A DNA stretch of 7,357 nucleotides, taken from positions 1-7,357 of the forward strand of contig JAPUKM010000234.1 of NCBI GenBank assembly GCA_027295645.1, read 5' to 3'. The stretch is from Chloroflexota bacterium (lineage in GTDB: Bacteria > Chloroflexota > Dehalococcoidia > Lucifugimonadales > JAPUKM01). This document shows, one piece after another, positions 6,119 to 7,357 of this stretch. How positions within the stretch are numbered: position 1 is the stretch's first letter; the number at the start of each line of letters is the position of its first letter. The position numbers and the translations under genes are program-made. The notes beneath the pieces were generated by a model. It searched no databases. It was given only the letters and a program-made list of their open reading frames with translations, and had not been told where the DNA came from.

Positions 6119-6328
6119 TCACGTGTGATCAGTGGACACGCGAGGTTCCGAACGGTGTGTCACGCGGTCTTGCATGCGGCCAGATCGCTTACTGTCACTC
6201 CACATGACTTGCTCTGCCGAGTTCCTAAACAAGCGCTTCTCCCCGCAATATTTGCACTCGCCCACACTATCTGTGCCTTGCGGAGGGCCAATGAGCCAAT
6301 GGTGTGGAGAGCATGCAGGACGGCTCAT
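6119..6328 (-). CDS. small putative zinc-binding protein (HHW...CxxCG)
   Basis: A 69-residue minus-strand frame. From ATG 6328 it begins MSRPACSPHHWLIGPP, followed by GECKYCGEKRLFRNS (residues 23-37). C6, H9/H10 and the C25-x-x-C28 pair make a plausible single zinc site. This pattern resembles small proteins I recall from Chloroflexota and actinobacteria of the form HHWxIxxPxGxxSxGxCxxCGxxRxFxN, whose function is unknown to me. The opposite strand shows no such order, which supports this frame as real. The frame stays open upstream to TTG 6370, which would add SSYDSSRRNREAA. I prefer ATG 6328, which has AGGGA 7 nt upstream; a stronger AGGAGG (6344-6349, complement) is 15 nt away, too far to be ideal. 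The C-terminus after residue 45 is polar and unremarkable. Possible roles include RNA, DNA or protein binding; none can be assigned. Confidence 0.6.
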   Translation of the reverse strand: MSRPACSPHHWLIGPPQGTDSVGECKYCGEKRLFRNSAEQVMWSDSKRSGRMQDRVTHRSEPRVSTDHT

Positions 6329-6404
6329 GGCTGCTTCCCTGTTCCTCCTACTGGAATCGTAGGACGACAACGCGGCATCATGTAGCGGAACCTATCATTT
6401 CAAA

Positions 6405-6479
6405 TGTCCTGAGACATCCCGTGGGGAGGAGGGAACCCATCACCGGGTTGCCCCACGGGACGGTCAGGACGGCCTGACC
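6405..6479. ncRNA. nested hairpin with a mutually exclusive alternative stem (possible structured RNA leader)
   Basis: The outer stem is GTCCTGA (6406-6412) with TCAGGAC (6464-6470). The middle stem is TCCCGTGGGG (6417-6426) with CCCCACGGGA (6451-6460), a perfect 10 bp. The inner stem is AACCC (6434-6438) with GGGTT (6445-6449) around ATCACC. A second hairpin, GGTCAGG-ACGG-CCTGACC (6462-6479), uses the same TCAGG bases as the outer stem, so the two cannot form together. Both strands can fold. Read on the minus strand, the element is the leader of the small zinc protein gene. No T run follows on either strand, so it is not a plain intrinsic terminator. It could be a regulatory leader, a small RNA, or a palindromic mobile repeat. 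The function is inference. Confidence 0.45.
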
Positions 6480-6617
6480 ATATCAGAGCCGCAAACGAAC
6501 GCGTCAAGTACCAGACGGCCAGCACGAGCAAGACTTAAGGGATTATTAATGCAACCATGGTTTTGGACAGTCAAACGTACCGACACGGGGCATCACTACC
6601 CGGCACCGACCGGAATT

Positions 6618-6652
6618 ATGGGATCAGCCTCCCATACGGACCGGGCCTGATC
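6618..6652. repeat. overlapping alternative inverted repeats upstream of the LRR gene
   Basis: ATGGGA (6618-6623) and TCCCAT (6630-6635) form a perfect 6-bp stem with loop TCAGCC. GATCAG (6622-6627), which overlaps that stem, can instead pair with CTGATC (6647-6652). The set ends 63 bp before the lipoprotein start codon and may lie in its leader. The stems are short, so chance is a real possibility. Confidence 0.3.
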
Positions 6653-6715
6653 GGCAACAGCCGTCACGTCATGAAGTAAGATAAGAGCGGTTCACCGACT
6701 CCAACAGGAGGCGGC

Positions 6716-7357
6716 ATGAAGAAGCTCCGCACTCTTTTGGTCGCCTTCATTGCTTCGGCATTTCTGTCGACGGCCTGCGGAGGGTCAGCGCCCACCCCTA
6801 TCATCCTCACCACGCCGGTCCCTACGTTGACCTCTACACCCTCTCCTGACACCGTCATCGCGTTTCCCAACTCGAATCTCCAGACGGCCATTCGGCTTGC
6901 TCTGGGCAAAGGGGCAGGTGAAGAGATGACGGCAGGAGATCTGGCCAAGCTTAGCGAGTTGGACGCTCCCTACTACCCCCCCTACATTACGGACCTTTCC
7001 GGCTTGGAATATCTCACCAACCTGACTTCGTTCAACCTCCGGTACAACCAGATACGTGACATTTCGCCCCTGACCAACCTCACCAGCCTGGCCTCACTCG
7101 TGCTTTATGACAACCAGATAGGCGACATCCTGTCCCTGGCCAACCTCACCAGCCTGACCCTCCTTGATCTTTCGGAGAACCAGATAACCGACCTCTCACC
7201 CCTGACCAATCTCACCAGCCTGGCATCACTCGGTCTTTTGGGAAATCAGATAGCCGACATCACGCCTCTGGCCGATCTCACCAGCCTGACCTCACTCGGC
7301 CTCTCCAGGAACCGGGTAGTCGATATCGCGGCTCTGGCCGACCTCACCAACCTGACC
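6716..7357 (+). CDS. internalin-like leucine-rich-repeat lipoprotein, 3' end outside window
   Basis: The frame is open from ATG 6716 to the window end, giving 214 residues with no stop. AGGAGG (6706-6711) precedes the start with a 4-nt spacer. The N-terminus MKKLRTLLVAFIASAFLSTAC is a lipoprotein signal peptide: basic start, hydrophobic core, then LSTAC with C21 as the lipidated residue (the -3 position is S, slightly off consensus). A Pro/Thr/Ser-rich linker (about 24-45) leads to FPNSNLQTAIRLALG (50-64), the cap typical of internalin-like proteins (usual form FPDxNLExAIRxAL). From residue 93 come 22-residue repeats of the form L-x-x-L-x-x-L-x-L-x-x-N-x-I-x-D-I (93-114, 115-136, 137-158, 159-180, 181-202, then a partial one). 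The likely product is surface-anchored and acts in protein or ligand binding. The partner is unknown. The C-terminal part cannot be seen. Confidence 0.85.
   Translation, partial: MKKLRTLLVAFIASAFLSTACGGSAPTPIILTTPVPTLTSTPSPDTVIAFPNSNLQTAIRLALGKGAGEEMTAGDLAKLSELDAPYYPPYITDLSGLEYLTNLTSFNLRYNQIRDISPLTNLTSLASLVLYDNQIGDILSLANLTSLTLLDLSENQITDLSPLTNLTSLASLGLLGNQIADITPLADLTSLTSLGLSRNRVVDIAALADLTNLT
6992..7357 (+). repeat. 66-bp tandem repeats encoding leucine-rich repeats
   Basis: Units start at 6992, 7058, 7124, 7190, 7256 and 7322 (the last incomplete). They share the nucleotide core CTCACCAGCCTG, or close variants such as CTCACCAACCTG, and several share AACCAGATA. Conservation at the DNA level suggests copy-number change by recombination or slippage. 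The array continues past the window. Confidence 0.85.

Larger units (their letters stand above)
6329..6715. other. 387-bp divergent intergenic region with strong secondary structure
   Basis: This gap lies between the minus-strand zinc protein gene and the plus-strand LRR lipoprotein gene and must hold promoters or leaders for both. It contains the nested hairpin at 6405-6479, the 10-bp palindrome AACCATGGTT (6553-6562) and a competing hairpin set at 6618-6652. I recognise no tRNA, tmRNA, 6S, SRP, RNase P or known riboswitch in it. A 33-codon plus-strand frame (6549-6650) is preceded by AAGGG but has no recognisable content. Confidence 0.6.

Noticed and set aside
6383..6417. Possible insertion-sequence end (minus strand TGTCTCAGGACATTTGAAAT)
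   Set aside because: It has an end-like look with the TGTC...GACA symmetry, but there is no transposase frame in the window, no matching second terminal repeat and no target duplication. Only a genome-wide repeat search could revive it.
6485..6540. tmRNA-like tag: GCAAACGAACGC resembles the start of a tmRNA tag frame and ends in TAA
   Set aside because: The encoded tail ends in STSKT rather than the usual LAA. There is no tRNA-like acceptor end, no GGGGxTG 5' start and no room for the pseudoknots. The 8-base match is treated as chance.
1..7357. CRISPR array, defence island, prophage or integrative element
   Set aside because: There are no short regularly spaced repeats, no cas, toxin-antitoxin, restriction, integrase or phage genes, and no tRNA-associated attachment site. 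The only tandem repeats are the coding LRR units.

Overview
The window is about 58-60% GC by eye and reads as an ordinary chromosomal stretch of a bacterium. I infer a Chloroflexota member, perhaps Dehalococcoidia-like. The grounds are the mix of genes (an xdhC/mocA pair, tandem class III CoA-transferases, a small HHW/CxxC protein, an internalin-like LRR lipoprotein) and a PrmC with NLPY where NPPY is usual. No 16S gene or other decisive marker is present, so this assignment is moderate to low confidence.

Left part (1-3303): the 3' end of an xdhC/coxI-type gene is followed after 5 bp by a mocA-like nucleotidyltransferase. Both act on the molybdenum cofactor of xanthine dehydrogenase/CO dehydrogenase-type hydroxylases, so hydroxylase structural genes probably lie upstream, outside the window. 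Converging on them from the minus strand is a two-gene operon of class III (CaiB/BaiF) CoA-transferases. Both keep the catalytic aspartate at residue 169. The stop codons of mocA and the second CoA-transferase interlock in a TTAA.

Middle part (3304-5124): a 167-bp divergent intergenic region carries three small dyad-symmetric sequences. It separates the CoA-transferase operon from prmC (release-factor glutamine methyltransferase). prmC converges, 10 bp apart, on a family 2 glycosyltransferase of the dolichyl/polyprenyl-phosphate glucosyltransferase (ALG5-like) type.

Right part (5125-7357): a 447-bp gene-poor region with hairpins leads to a RibD-C/dihydrofolate-reductase-fold protein that most likely starts at TTG 5572. 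It converges on a short minus-strand gene for a putative zinc-binding protein. The region before that small gene holds the most striking structure in the window, a nested hairpin (6405-6471) that competes with a second hairpin (6462-6479). The window ends inside a lipoprotein gene with 22-residue leucine-rich repeats.

Strands alternate in convergent pairs: mocA with the CoA-transferases, prmC with the glycosyltransferase, and the DHFR-like gene with the small zinc protein. The genes therefore look like independent short transcription units rather than one system. I see no CRISPR array, tRNA, rRNA, intact transposase, or convincing new multi-gene system. The best candidates for a second look are the structured intergenic regions and the small zinc protein.
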